DNA of 64,000 nucleotides. Source: an uncultured Clostridium sp. GTDB lineage: Bacteria > Bacillota > Clostridia > Lachnospirales > Lachnospiraceae. A program made the position numbers and the translations under genes. The first letter of the stretch is position 1; each line of letters starts with the position of its first letter. The notes beneath the pieces are model-generated. The model was not told the DNA's origin. It ran no database searches and worked only from the letters and a program-made list of their open reading frames with translations. The DNA is taken from NCBI GenBank assembly GCA_900543885.1, contig UQTA01000008.1, positions 18,943-82,942 on the forward strand. The letters run 5' to 3'. This document shows positions 25,886-33,973 of the stretch, one piece after another.

Positions 25886-28800
25886 TTAAACATTTTCCGC
25901 TTTCAGATTTTTCTGTGCGGTAGCTAACATCAGTTTAATACGGTTCAACTGGTTGACTTCACTGGCACCTGGATCATAGTCTACGGCAATGATATTGGAT
26001 TCAGGATAGTTCTTTCTCAGTTCCTTGATCACGCCTTTTCCTACGATATGGTTTGGAAGACAGCCAAATGGCTGGGTACAGATGATGTTTTTAACACCAC
26101 TGTGGATCAGTTCCAGCATTTCTCCGGTTAAAAACCAGCCTTCACCGGTCTGGTTGCCTAAGGATACGAAGCCTTTTGCCATTTCTGCCAGGTCGCGGAT
26201 CTCAGACGGCGGTGTAAAATGTTTGCTGGCGCTCAGTTCTTTTCTTGCAGTCTTTCTGAAAAACTCTAAAAGCGCAATACCTGCATTGCAAAGCCTTGCA
26301 GTGGACTTCTTCATTCCCAGATGGTCTGCCTTGAAATTACTGTTATAGAAGCAGTAAAGAAGGAAATCCAGCAGATCAGGCATAACCGCTTCTGCACCTT
26401 CTGATTCCAGAAGCTCTACTACATGGTTATTAGCCAGAGGAGAGAATTTAACAAGGATCTCACCTACGATACCAACTTTTGGCTTCTTAATATCAAGACG
26501 TTCCAGATTGTCGAAATCGCGGATAATACCCCGTATATTTTTACTAAATTCCATCATGGCAGGCTGTTTCTTAGAAAGGGCCTTGATGCAGATCTTCTTC
26601 CATTTTTCATGGAGAGCATCTGCACTTCCGGGAACGGCTTCATATGGTCTGGTGGCATAGAGTACACGCATGAAAATGTCACCATATACAACGGCCTGCA
26701 TAGCTTTGGTCATCATTGGCAGAGTAATGGAAAATCCTGGGTTGGTCTCCATACCGTTTGCATTAACAGAGATAACCGGAATCTGAGGCATACCGGCTTT
26801 TTCCAGTGCACGGCGGATAAATCCGATGTAGTTCGAAGCACGGCAGCCGCCGCCGGTCTGGCTCATAAAGATAGCGGTGCGGTTCAGATCATATTTGCCG
26901 GACAGCAGTGCATCCATGATCTGACCGATAACGATCAGGGACGGATAGCAGGCGTCATTATTTACATATTGAAGACCTACATCCACTGCGTTGCGGTTAT
27001 GGTTCTGCAAGATCTCTATGTTATAGCCAAAAGCACGGATGGCAGGTTCGATCAGGTCAAAATGGATCGGTGACATCTGCGGGCATAACAATGTGTAATT
27101 TTTCTTCATGTCTTTGGTAAACAGCACACGGTTGTAAGCGCTGGAAACCACTTTCCGCTCATAATGCTTCTGGTCACGGACCCGAAGTGCGGCAATAAGA
27201 GAACGGATACGGATGCGGGCAGCTCCCAGGTTGTTTACCTCATCGATTTTTAATACAGTATAGATCTTGCCGGACTTTGTTAAAATCTCTGCTACCTGAT
27301 CGGTAGTAACGGCATCCAGTCCGCAGCCGAAGGAGTTTAACTGGATCAGGTCCAGATCATCCATTGTTTTTACAAAACTTGCTGCTTCATACAGACGGGA
27401 GTGGTACATCCACTGGTCAGTAACAACAAGAGGACGTTCTACATTGCCCATATGGGAAACAGAATCTTCGGTCAGTACTGCAAAACCATAAGATGCGATC
27501 ATTTCCGGGATACCATGGTGGATCTCAGGATCTACATGATAAGGTCTGCCTGCCAGTACGATACCACGTTTTCCGTGTTCTTTCATCCAGGCAAGGGTTT
27601 CTTCACCCTTTTTCTCCATATCCGAACGGGATGCCAGCAGTTCTTCCCAGCCGGCATGAGCTGCCATGCGGATTTCTGCTTCCGGTATCTGGAATTTTTT
27701 GGAAAATTCCCGTACCAGACCGTCTGTTAAGATCTTTTCATTTGTAAATGCCATGAACGGGTTCATGAAATCTACATGTTCTGTTTCTAATTCCTCTACG
27801 TTGTTTTTAATGTTTTCCGCATAGGAAGTAACCATGGGGCAGTTATAATGATTTCCTGCCTGTGGGCTTTCGTTTCGCTCATAAGGGATACACGGGTAGA
27901 AGATAAACTTCACACCCTGGTGGATGAGCCATGAAATGTGACCATGTACCAGCTTTGCAGGATAACACTCTGATTCACTTGGAATCGACTCAATGCCCAG
28001 TTCGTAGATCTGTCTGGTGGACTGAGGGGAAAGTGTTACATGGTAACGGAGTTTTTTAAAGAAAACAGCCCAGAACGGGAAGTTTTCATACATATTTAAA
28101 ACTCTTGGGATACCCACTACACCACGGTCTGCCTGATCCAGAGGAAGAGGTTCATAGTCAAACATGCGGTGATATTTGTAATCGAACAGGTTCGGGATCT
28201 CTTTTTTGGCTTTTGTAAGGCCAAGACCCCGTTCACAGCGGTTTCCGGAAATATAGTGGCGTCCGCTGCCAAACTGGTTGATGGTCAAAACACAGTGGTT
28301 GTTGCAGCCTTTGCACCGGGTCATAGAGGTGGTGTACTGCAGTGCAATGATCTTATCAAGAGGCAGCATGGTGGTTTCTTTTTCACCGGCCATGTGGAAA
28401 CGCTCTTTTGCGATCAGCGCTGCACCAAAGGCACCCATGATACCTGCAATGTCCGGACGGACTGCACGGCAGCCAGAGATTTTCTCAAAGCTGCGAAGAA
28501 CTGCATCATTATAGAAGGTACCGCCCTGGACAACCACATGTTTTCCAAGGTCAGATGCGCTGGTGATCTTGATTACCTTAAATAAAGCATTCTTAATAAC
28601 AGAATAAGCCAGACCTGCGGAAATATCAGCAACACTGGCGCCCTCTTTCTGAGCCTGCTTTACATTGGAGTTCATAAATACAGTACAGCGGGTACCAAGG
28701 TCAGTAGGATTTTGGGCAAATAAGGCCTCTTTTGCGAAATCTTTTACATTGTAATTTAAGCTTTTTGCAAAAGTTTCAATGAAAGAGCCGCAGCCTGAGG

Positions 28801-30145
28801 AGCATGCTTCATTTAACTGCACGCTGTCTACGGTTCCGTCTTTGATCTTAATGCATTTCATATCCTGTCCGCCGATGTCCAGGATACAGTCAACCTCCGG
28901 CTCAAAGAAAGCAGCAGCATAGTAGTGAGAAATGGTCTCTACTTCGCCTTCATCCAGCATAAGCGCAGCCTTTAAAAGGGCTTCACCGTATCCTGTGGAA
29001 CAGGAATAGGCAATGTGTGCTGTGTCTGGAAGCTGTTCTTTGATCTCAGTGACTGCGCGGATGGCAGTAGCCAGAGGACTTCCGTTATTATTATCATAGA
29101 AACGGTATAATAAAGTACCGTCTTCGCCTACCAGTGCCACTTTTGTGGTGGTGGAGCCGGCGTCAATACCCAGATAGCAGTTGCCCTCATAGGTGGAAAG
29201 CTCACCGGAGCGTACATGATTGTGACCGTGATCTTCAATAAAAGCATCGTATTCTGCCTGGTCCTTAAACAAAGGATCCATACGCTTTACTTCAAAATCC
29301 ATCTTAATTCCGTTGGAAAGAGACTGGATCATATCGGTGATTGCTACCGGTTCCTGACCTTCTTTTGGGTTCATGGCAGCACCTACGGCTGCAAACAGAT
29401 GAGAATGATCTGGTGCAATGGTCTGTTCCGGAGTCAGATGCAATGTGCGCACAAAAGCCTTTCTTAATTCAGGGAGAAAATGTAAAGGTCCTCCTAAAAA
29501 GGCTACATTTCCACGAATAGGCTTGCCGCAGGCCAGACCGCTGATGGTCTGGTTTACCACTGCCTGGAAGATAGAGGCAGCCAGGTCTTCTCTGGTAGCT
29601 CCATCGTTGATCAGCGGCTGGATGTCTGATTTTGCAAAAACACCGCAGCGTGCTGCAATGGGGTAAATAGCTTTGTAATCTTTTGCATATGTATTCAGCC
29701 CAGCTGCATCTGTCTGTAAAAGGGATGCCATCTGGTCAATGAAAGAGCCGGTTCCACCTGCACAGATACCATTCATACGCTGGTCGATGCCGCCAGTAAA
29801 GTAAATGATCTTGGCATCTTCACCGCCTAACTCAATGGCTACGTCAGTCTGGGGCGCATAGTCCTGGAGAGCAGAAGCAACTGCCACAACTTCCTGGACA
29901 AATGGAATATGTAAATGAGATGAAAGTGTAAGGCCGCCGGAACCGGTGATGACCGGAATTACATGAATGGGGCCGGTCTGGCTGAAGGCTTTCTTTAAAA
30001 GTCCGGCCAGAGTTTCCTGAATATTGGCATAATGACGCTCATAATCGGAGAATATAATATGAAGATCCTGATCCAGTAATGCAACTTTGACAGTTGTTGA
30101 ACCGATATCGATCCCCAAGGTGTAATAAGTTGTAGTCTGATCCAT
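25886..30145 (-). CDS. Giant acyl-CoA dehydratase activase/dehydratase-like fusion (BadF/HgdC x2 + DUF2229 + HgdB-like)
   Basis: A 1,419-residue cytoplasmic protein. Two ASKHA-type activase modules lie in tandem: module 1 (about 8-265) with GIDIGSTTVK, GGEDAKII, Cys128 (CAGGTGSF) and Cys167 (RCGVFAKSD); module 2 (about 333-590) with GIDAGSTTTK, GGQDMK, Cys448 (ACSSGCGSF) and Cys487 (RCTVFMNSN). In HgdC-type activases these cysteines bind a bridging 4Fe-4S cluster. A Cys cluster (CKGCNNHC at 611-618, then Cys637) begins a DUF2229/HgdB-like region to the end. Known relatives use ATP to energise an electron for 2-hydroxyacyl-CoA dehydration, yet no acyl-CoA gene lies nearby. Its substrate is unknown. 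The ATG has an unusual ribosome-site arrangement. Confidence 0.88.
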   Translation of the reverse strand: MDQTTTYYTLGIDIGSTTVKVALLDQDLHIIFSDYERHYANIQETLAGLLKKAFSQTGPIHVIPVITGSGGLTLSSHLHIPFVQEVVAVASALQDYAPQTDVAIELGGEDAKIIYFTGGIDQRMNGICAGGTGSFIDQMASLLQTDAAGLNTYAKDYKAIYPIAARCGVFAKSDIQPLINDGATREDLAASIFQAVVNQTISGLACGKPIRGNVAFLGGPLHFLPELRKAFVRTLHLTPEQTIAPDHSHLFAAVGAAMNPKEGQEPVAITDMIQSLSNGIKMDFEVKRMDPLFKDQAEYDAFIEDHGHNHVRSGELSTYEGNCYLGIDAGSTTTKVALVGEDGTLLYRFYDNNNGSPLATAIRAVTEIKEQLPDTAHIAYSCSTGYGEALLKAALMLDEGEVETISHYYAAAFFEPEVDCILDIGGQDMKCIKIKDGTVDSVQLNEACSSGCGSFIETFAKSLNYNVKDFAKEALFAQNPTDLGTRCTVFMNSNVKQAQKEGASVADISAGLAYSVIKNALFKVIKITSASDLGKHVVVQGGTFYNDAVLRSFEKISGCRAVRPDIAGIMGAFGAALIAKERFHMAGEKETTMLPLDKIIALQYTTSMTRCKGCNNHCVLTINQFGSGRHYISGNRCERGLGLTKAKKEIPNLFDYKYHRMFDYEPLPLDQADRGVVGIPRVLNMYENFPFWAVFFKKLRYHVTLSPQSTRQIYELGIESIPSESECYPAKLVHGHISWLIHQGVKFIFYPCIPYERNESPQAGNHYNCPMVTSYAENIKNNVEELETEHVDFMNPFMAFTNEKILTDGLVREFSKKFQIPEAEIRMAAHAGWEELLASRSDMEKKGEETLAWMKEHGKRGIVLAGRPYHVDPEIHHGIPEMIASYGFAVLTEDSVSHMGNVERPLVVTDQWMYHSRLYEAASFVKTMDDLDLIQLNSFGCGLDAVTTDQVAEILTKSGKIYTVLKIDEVNNLGAARIRIRSLIAALRVRDQKHYERKVVSSAYNRVLFTKDMKKNYTLLCPQMSPIHFDLIEPAIRAFGYNIEILQNHNRNAVDVGLQYVNNDACYPSLIVIGQIMDALLSGKYDLNRTAIFMSQTGGGCRASNYIGFIRRALEKAGMPQIPVISVNANGMETNPGFSITLPMMTKAMQAVVYGDIFMRVLYATRPYEAVPGSADALHEKWKKICIKALSKKQPAMMEFSKNIRGIIRDFDNLERLDIKKPKVGIVGEILVKFSPLANNHVVELLESEGAEAVMPDLLDFLLYCFYNSNFKADHLGMKKSTARLCNAGIALLEFFRKTARKELSASKHFTPPSEIRDLAEMAKGFVSLGNQTGEGWFLTGEMLELIHSGVKNIICTQPFGCLPNHIVGKGVIKELRKNYPESNIIAVDYDPGASEVNQLNRIKLMLATAQKNLKAENV

Positions 30146-30152
30146 AGTATAT

Positions 30153-30173
30153 GGGGTAATACCCCTTACCTCC
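30153..30173 (-). promoter_or_regulatory. Ribosome site separated from its start by a small hairpin
   Basis: On the minus strand the activase gene has AAAGGAGG, whose GGAGG is the complement of 30169-30173, then TAA, the hairpin GGGGT-ATT-ACCCC (30153-30165), then ATATACT and ATG (30143-30145). The linear gap of 23 bases is too long for normal initiation; folding the hairpin cuts it to about 10. Confidence 0.55.
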
Positions 30174-30183
30174 TTTGTGACTT

Positions 30184-30207
30184 ATGTTCTCTTTGAATCG
30201 AGAACAT
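30184..30207. promoter_or_regulatory. Palindrome in the leader of the activase gene
   Basis: ATGTTCTC (30184-30191) and GAGAACAT (30200-30207) form a perfect inverted repeat with an 8-base spacer. It may be an operator or a leader hairpin. Confidence 0.4.
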
Positions 30208-30294
30208 ATTTATAGCTTATGAAACGCAATTGTTTGTTAGAACATCATGTCTCTCAGCGCTTTTATGGGCGAAAAGCCTAAAAAAGCACATTAC

Positions 30295-30323
30295 AGTCTA
30301 ACACAAACCCCTCCGCTTGGCAA
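30295..30323 (-). promoter_or_regulatory. Possible promoter of the activase gene
   Basis: On the minus strand: TTGCCA (complement of 30318-30323), 17-base spacer, TAGACT (complement of 30295-30300), about 150 bases before the start codon. An inverted repeat AACCCC/GGGGTT (about 30305-30338) overlaps the -35 region. Confidence 0.4.
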
Positions 30324-30375
30324 TTGTAAAAGGGGGTTAAGAATTTGTGAAGAAAATGAAATAATCTGAAACGAT

Positions 30376-30404
30376 TTGACAAAAACAGAGCCAGTCACTA
30401 TAAT
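30376..30404 (+). promoter_or_regulatory. Consensus corA promoter
   Basis: TTGACA (30376-30381), 17-base spacer, TATAAT (30399-30404). Confidence 0.9.
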
Positions 30405-30440
30405 GGGTAGAGTGAAAATTCAAAATGGGGGAGATTTCGC

Positions 30441-31382
30441 ATGATACGGATTTTCAAGACAGAAGACGGTGCAATGCACGAAAAAGAGGAGATACAGCCA
30501 GGCTGCTGGATCGCCCTGACTAATCCTACCGCTTCAGAGATTTTAGAGATCGCTGACGCGTGCCAGATCGATCCGGACCATCTGAAAGCACCTCTGGATG
30601 AGGAAGAGCGCTCACGTATTGAAGCAGAAGATGAATATACACTGATATTGGTGGATATTCCTTCTATAGAAGAAAGAAACGGGAAAGACTGGTTTGTGAC
30701 CATCCCTATGGCGATCATTACCACTAAAGATGTGCTTATAACTGTCTGCCTGGAGGAAACCCCGATCCTTACCGCTTTTATGGACGGAAGAGTCAGAGAT
30801 TTCCATACATTTATGAAAACAAGGTTTATCTTACAGATTCTTTATAAAAATGCCACCCAGTATCTGCAGTACCTGCGTATTATCGATAAGAAGAGTGAAG
30901 TGATCGAAAACAAGCTCCATCAGGCTCAGAAAAATGAGGAACTGATCGAACTTTTGGAACTTCAGAAGTCACTGGTGTATTTTACAACATCCCTTCGTTC
31001 CAACGAAGTGGTGCTTGAGAAACTGTTAAGGATCGATAAGATCAAGAAGTATCCGGAAGATACAGACCTTCTGGAAGATGTAATCGTAGAGAACAAGCAG
31101 GCCATGGAGATGACCAGTATTTACAATGGTATCTTAAGCGGCACTATGGATACCTTTGCTTCCGTTATTTCCAACAACTTAAATATTGTTATGAAATTCC
31201 TGGCAACAGTGACCATTGTTATGTCCATCCCCACAATGGTAGCAAGCTTTTACGGTATGAACGTAAGAGCCAGCGGTATGCCTTTTGCAGAGAATCCTTA
31301 CGGATTTGGCATTGTGCTTTTCTTTACTTTGATATTGACACTGATCGTTGCTTATATATTTAATAAGAAAGATTTATTTTAA
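30441..31382 (+). CDS. corA: CorA-family magnesium/divalent cation channel
   Basis: A 313-residue pentameric channel protein: a large cytoplasmic N-terminal domain with a long coiled helix (about 135-240), then two membrane helices (about 252-270 and 288-306) joined by a loop carrying the selectivity motif YGMN (271-274). The loop has the usual MPFAENPYGFG after the motif, and the C-terminus is Lys-rich. GGGGGAG precedes the ATG. It is followed after 14 bases by the rhomboid-like gene, so the two form an operon from a consensus promoter. Confidence 0.92.
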   Translation: MIRIFKTEDGAMHEKEEIQPGCWIALTNPTASEILEIADACQIDPDHLKAPLDEEERSRIEAEDEYTLILVDIPSIEERNGKDWFVTIPMAIITTKDVLITVCLEETPILTAFMDGRVRDFHTFMKTRFILQILYKNATQYLQYLRIIDKKSEVIENKLHQAQKNEELIELLELQKSLVYFTTSLRSNEVVLEKLLRIDKIKKYPEDTDLLEDVIVENKQAMEMTSIYNGILSGTMDTFASVISNNLNIVMKFLATVTIVMSIPTMVASFYGMNVRASGMPFAENPYGFGIVLFFTLILTLIVAYIFNKKDLF

Positions 31383-31396
31383 AAAGGAGTTTTTGA

Positions 31397-32266
31397 ATGA
31401 AAAAAATTTCCAATAACTGGAAAGGACCCAGAAGAAATTTTTTGGGCGGCAGAAGCATCATTGACATTGTATGTGCTCTGGAAATCCTGGGAGTGGTTCT
31501 TTTTCTGGCAGCGCCACAGTTTGTGATGAATTACCTGATTTTAAATCCGGCGGCTATCCTTCATGGACAGATCTGGCGTATTGTTACATTTTTAGTGTAT
31601 CCGCCAGCTATTACAGGTTCTGACGCGATCATGTTTGTGATGATGAATGCGCTGGGCATTTATTGTATCCGGGCATTTGGAACCATTGTAGAACAGGTAT
31701 GGGGAAGATTCCGCTTTAACTGTTATATTATCGGAGGCGTGTTGCTGCATTCCGTTGTTGCCATCGGTATTTACCTGGTGACCGGCATGTCAATACCGTT
31801 GTTTCCAACTTATTTAGTATATTCCTTCTTTTTTGTATTTGCCCTGATGTTTCCGGATATGCAGGTACTGTTTATGATGGTACTTCCATTAAAAGCAAGC
31901 TGGATCGCTGTGGCAGAGGCAGGAATTTATATTTATTCCTTTATTACAGGCGGACTGATCGAAAAAATAGAGATCGTTTTAAGCCTGATCCTGATCGGTG
32001 CCTTCTTTGGCTGGATGACCTTTGCAGGTCCTTCCGGTTTTAAACAGAAGAAGCGTTCTCAGGAATTCCAGAAGACAACCCAGAAAATGAAGGTGGTAAA
32101 AAGAGGGCATAAATGTGCAGTCTGCGGACGTACGGATAAGGACAGTCCTGGTATGGAATTCCGTTATTGTTCTAAATGTGAAGGCAATTATGAATATTGC
32201 ATGGATCATTTGTACACACATAAACATGTCAAAAAAGAGGATGCAGATACTAGTCATAACGACTAA
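31397..32266 (+). CDS. Rhomboid-like membrane protein with C-terminal zinc ribbon
   Basis: A 289-residue protein with about six membrane helices (residues 22-210). LHGQIWRIVTFLVYP (55-69) matches the L1-loop W-R motif of rhomboids, but I see no G-x-S-G serine and no matching helix-6 histidine motif, so it is probably a pseudo-protease. After a basic linker (215-237), a cysteine/histidine cluster C240-x2-C243-x14-C258-x2-C261 with C268, H271, H275 and H277 suggests one or two zinc sites facing the cytoplasm. GGAG precedes the ATG. It shares the corA operon, which hints at a link to metal transport, but that is inference. Confidence 0.7.
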   Translation: MKKISNNWKGPRRNFLGGRSIIDIVCALEILGVVLFLAAPQFVMNYLILNPAAILHGQIWRIVTFLVYPPAITGSDAIMFVMMNALGIYCIRAFGTIVEQVWGRFRFNCYIIGGVLLHSVVAIGIYLVTGMSIPLFPTYLVYSFFFVFALMFPDMQVLFMMVLPLKASWIAVAEAGIYIYSFITGGLIEKIEIVLSLILIGAFFGWMTFAGPSGFKQKKRSQEFQKTTQKMKVVKRGHKCAVCGRTDKDSPGMEFRYCSKCEGNYEYCMDHLYTHKHVKKEDADTSHND

Positions 32267-32413
32267 TAGGATCGGCATGCTCTGCGCTTTAAAGCCGTAT
32301 ATCCCCATTTGTCCTGAGACGTTTATCCCTGTGTCAGGGACATAAAATGCGGTGAAAAAGCGAATATACTACTAACTAACCATATCATTTTATTTATGGA
32401 GGAATTTGAAAAC

Positions 32414-33850
32414 ATGAAGAAAACTAAAATCGTCTGCACTATGGGCCCCAACACAAATGATAAGAACATTATGATGGAACTGGCTAAAAATGGAATGGAC
32501 GTAGCACGTTTTAACTTTTCACATGGTGACTATGTAGAGCATCAGAGCCGTCTGGAAATCTTAAAGGAAGTAAGAAAAGAACTGGATCGTCCGGTGGCAG
32601 CTCTTCTGGATACCAAGGGACCGGAGATCCGTACCGGTGTGTTAAAGGATGGAAAGAAAGTTTCCTTAAAGGAAGGACAGACCTTTACTTTAACTACCAG
32701 AGAGATCGTTGGTGATGAGACCATTACCCATATTAACTATTCTGGTCTGAATGAAGATGTTGCAGCCGGAAATAAGATCCTGATCGACGATGGTCTGATC
32801 GAACTTCAGGTAGAAAAAGTAGACGGTACAGAGATCGTTTGTACGGTTATCAATGGCGGCGAGTTAGGCGAGAAGAAGGGCGTAAACGTTCCGAATGTAA
32901 AGATCAAACTGCCGGCACTGACTGAAAAAGATAAAGAAGATATCCGTTTTGGTATTAAGCAGGGCTTTGATTTTATTGCAGCTTCCTTTGTACGTACAGC
33001 TGATTGTATCCGTGAGATCAAAAAAATGCTGGATGCAGAAGGTTCTGCCATTAAAGTAATTGCCAAGATCGAGAATGCAGAAGGTATTGAAAATCTGGAT
33101 GAGATCATTGCAGTTGCAGATGGTATCATGGTAGCAAGAGGCGATATGGGCGTTGAGATTCCGGCACAGGAAGTACCTCATATTCAGAAAGAGATCATCC
33201 GCAAGTGTAATGAGGCATGTAAGACCGTTATCACTGCAACTCAGATGCTGGATTCTATGATCCGCAATCCAAGACCTACCAGAGCAGAGGTTACTGACGT
33301 TGCAAATGCTGTTTATGATGGTACGGATGCAGTGATGCTTTCTGGTGAAACTGCTATGGGTAAATATCCGGTTGAAGCATTAAAGATGATGGTATCCATC
33401 GTTGAAGAAACGGAAGCTTACCTGGATTACAGCGCATATCGTGTCCGTAAGGTTACAGAAGAGAATATGAAGAATATCTCCAATGCTGTTTGCTCCGCTT
33501 CTGTTTCCACAGCACATGATATCGGCGCTGATTATATTATCGCTCCAAGTATCACAGGATTTACTTCCATGATGCTTTCCAAGTGGAGACCTGCAGCACG
33601 TATCATCGGTATGTCCCCGAGTACCACAACAGTTCGTCAGATGATGCTTCAGTGGGGCGTAACACCTGTATGGTCCCGCCGCGCAGAAAGTACAGATGAA
33701 CTGATCGAAAACTCTCTGGGAGAGTTAAAGAGCAGCGAAATACTCAAAACCGGTGATCTGGTTGTTATTACAGCAGGTATCGTTACCTATGCAAGACGCC
33801 ATGAGGCAGCAGCAGCTACCAACATTATGCGTGTGGTAAGTGTTGACTGA
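32414..33850 (+). CDS. pyk: Pyruvate kinase
   Basis: Last glycolytic ATP-forming step: phosphoenolpyruvate plus ADP gives pyruvate plus ATP. The 478-residue form has the TIM-barrel core and C-terminal allosteric domain but not the extra PEP-utiliser-like domain of bacilli. Seen: KIVCTMGPN at the start, ARFNFSHG (31-38), LDTKGPEIRTG, IAKIEN, MVARGDMGVEIP and ITATQMLDSM with PTRAEVTDVANAV. ATG 32414 is chosen since GGAGG (32398-32402) lies upstream, and the in-frame ATG at 32396 overlaps it. The gene is followed by a strong hairpin before lysA. Confidence 0.96.
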   Translation: MKKTKIVCTMGPNTNDKNIMMELAKNGMDVARFNFSHGDYVEHQSRLEILKEVRKELDRPVAALLDTKGPEIRTGVLKDGKKVSLKEGQTFTLTTREIVGDETITHINYSGLNEDVAAGNKILIDDGLIELQVEKVDGTEIVCTVINGGELGEKKGVNVPNVKIKLPALTEKDKEDIRFGIKQGFDFIAASFVRTADCIREIKKMLDAEGSAIKVIAKIENAEGIENLDEIIAVADGIMVARGDMGVEIPAQEVPHIQKEIIRKCNEACKTVITATQMLDSMIRNPRPTRAEVTDVANAVYDGTDAVMLSGETAMGKYPVEALKMMVSIVEETEAYLDYSAYRVRKVTEENMKNISNAVCSASVSTAHDIGADYIIAPSITGFTSMMLSKWRPAARIIGMSPSTTTVRQMMLQWGVTPVWSRRAESTDELIENSLGELKSSEILKTGDLVVITAGIVTYARRHEAAAATNIMRVVSVD

Positions 33851-33891
33851 TAAATACACTAAAACAATAAAATAATACTGGACAAGGAAGT
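32414..33891 (+). other. pyk transcription unit incl. 3' untranslated region
   Basis: No promoter of good quality is visible in the 130 bases before pyk (only TATACT at 32365-32370 and a small hairpin TCCCTG/CAGGGA near 32329-32342). The unit ends at the hairpin beginning 33889, just ahead of lysA. Confidence 0.35.
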
Positions 33892-33947
33892 CTGTCAGGG
33901 AGTACAATTATCCGCAAAGGAAATGGTACTCCCTAGCAGGCTTTTTT
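33889..33947 (+). terminator. Terminator between pyk and lysA (possible attenuator)
   Basis: AGTCTGTCAGGGAGTAC pairs with GTACTCCCTAGCAGGCT, followed by a T6 run. The lysA ATG lies only 26 bases past it, with the ribosome site between and no room for a promoter. Confidence 0.85.
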
Positions 33948-33973
33948 ATGTACCAGAAAAAGGAGATAAGATT

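Noticed and set aside
26423..27073. 216-residue + strand ORF
   Set aside because: Antisense to the activase/dehydratase fusion, which has clear motifs throughout; treated as a shadow frame.
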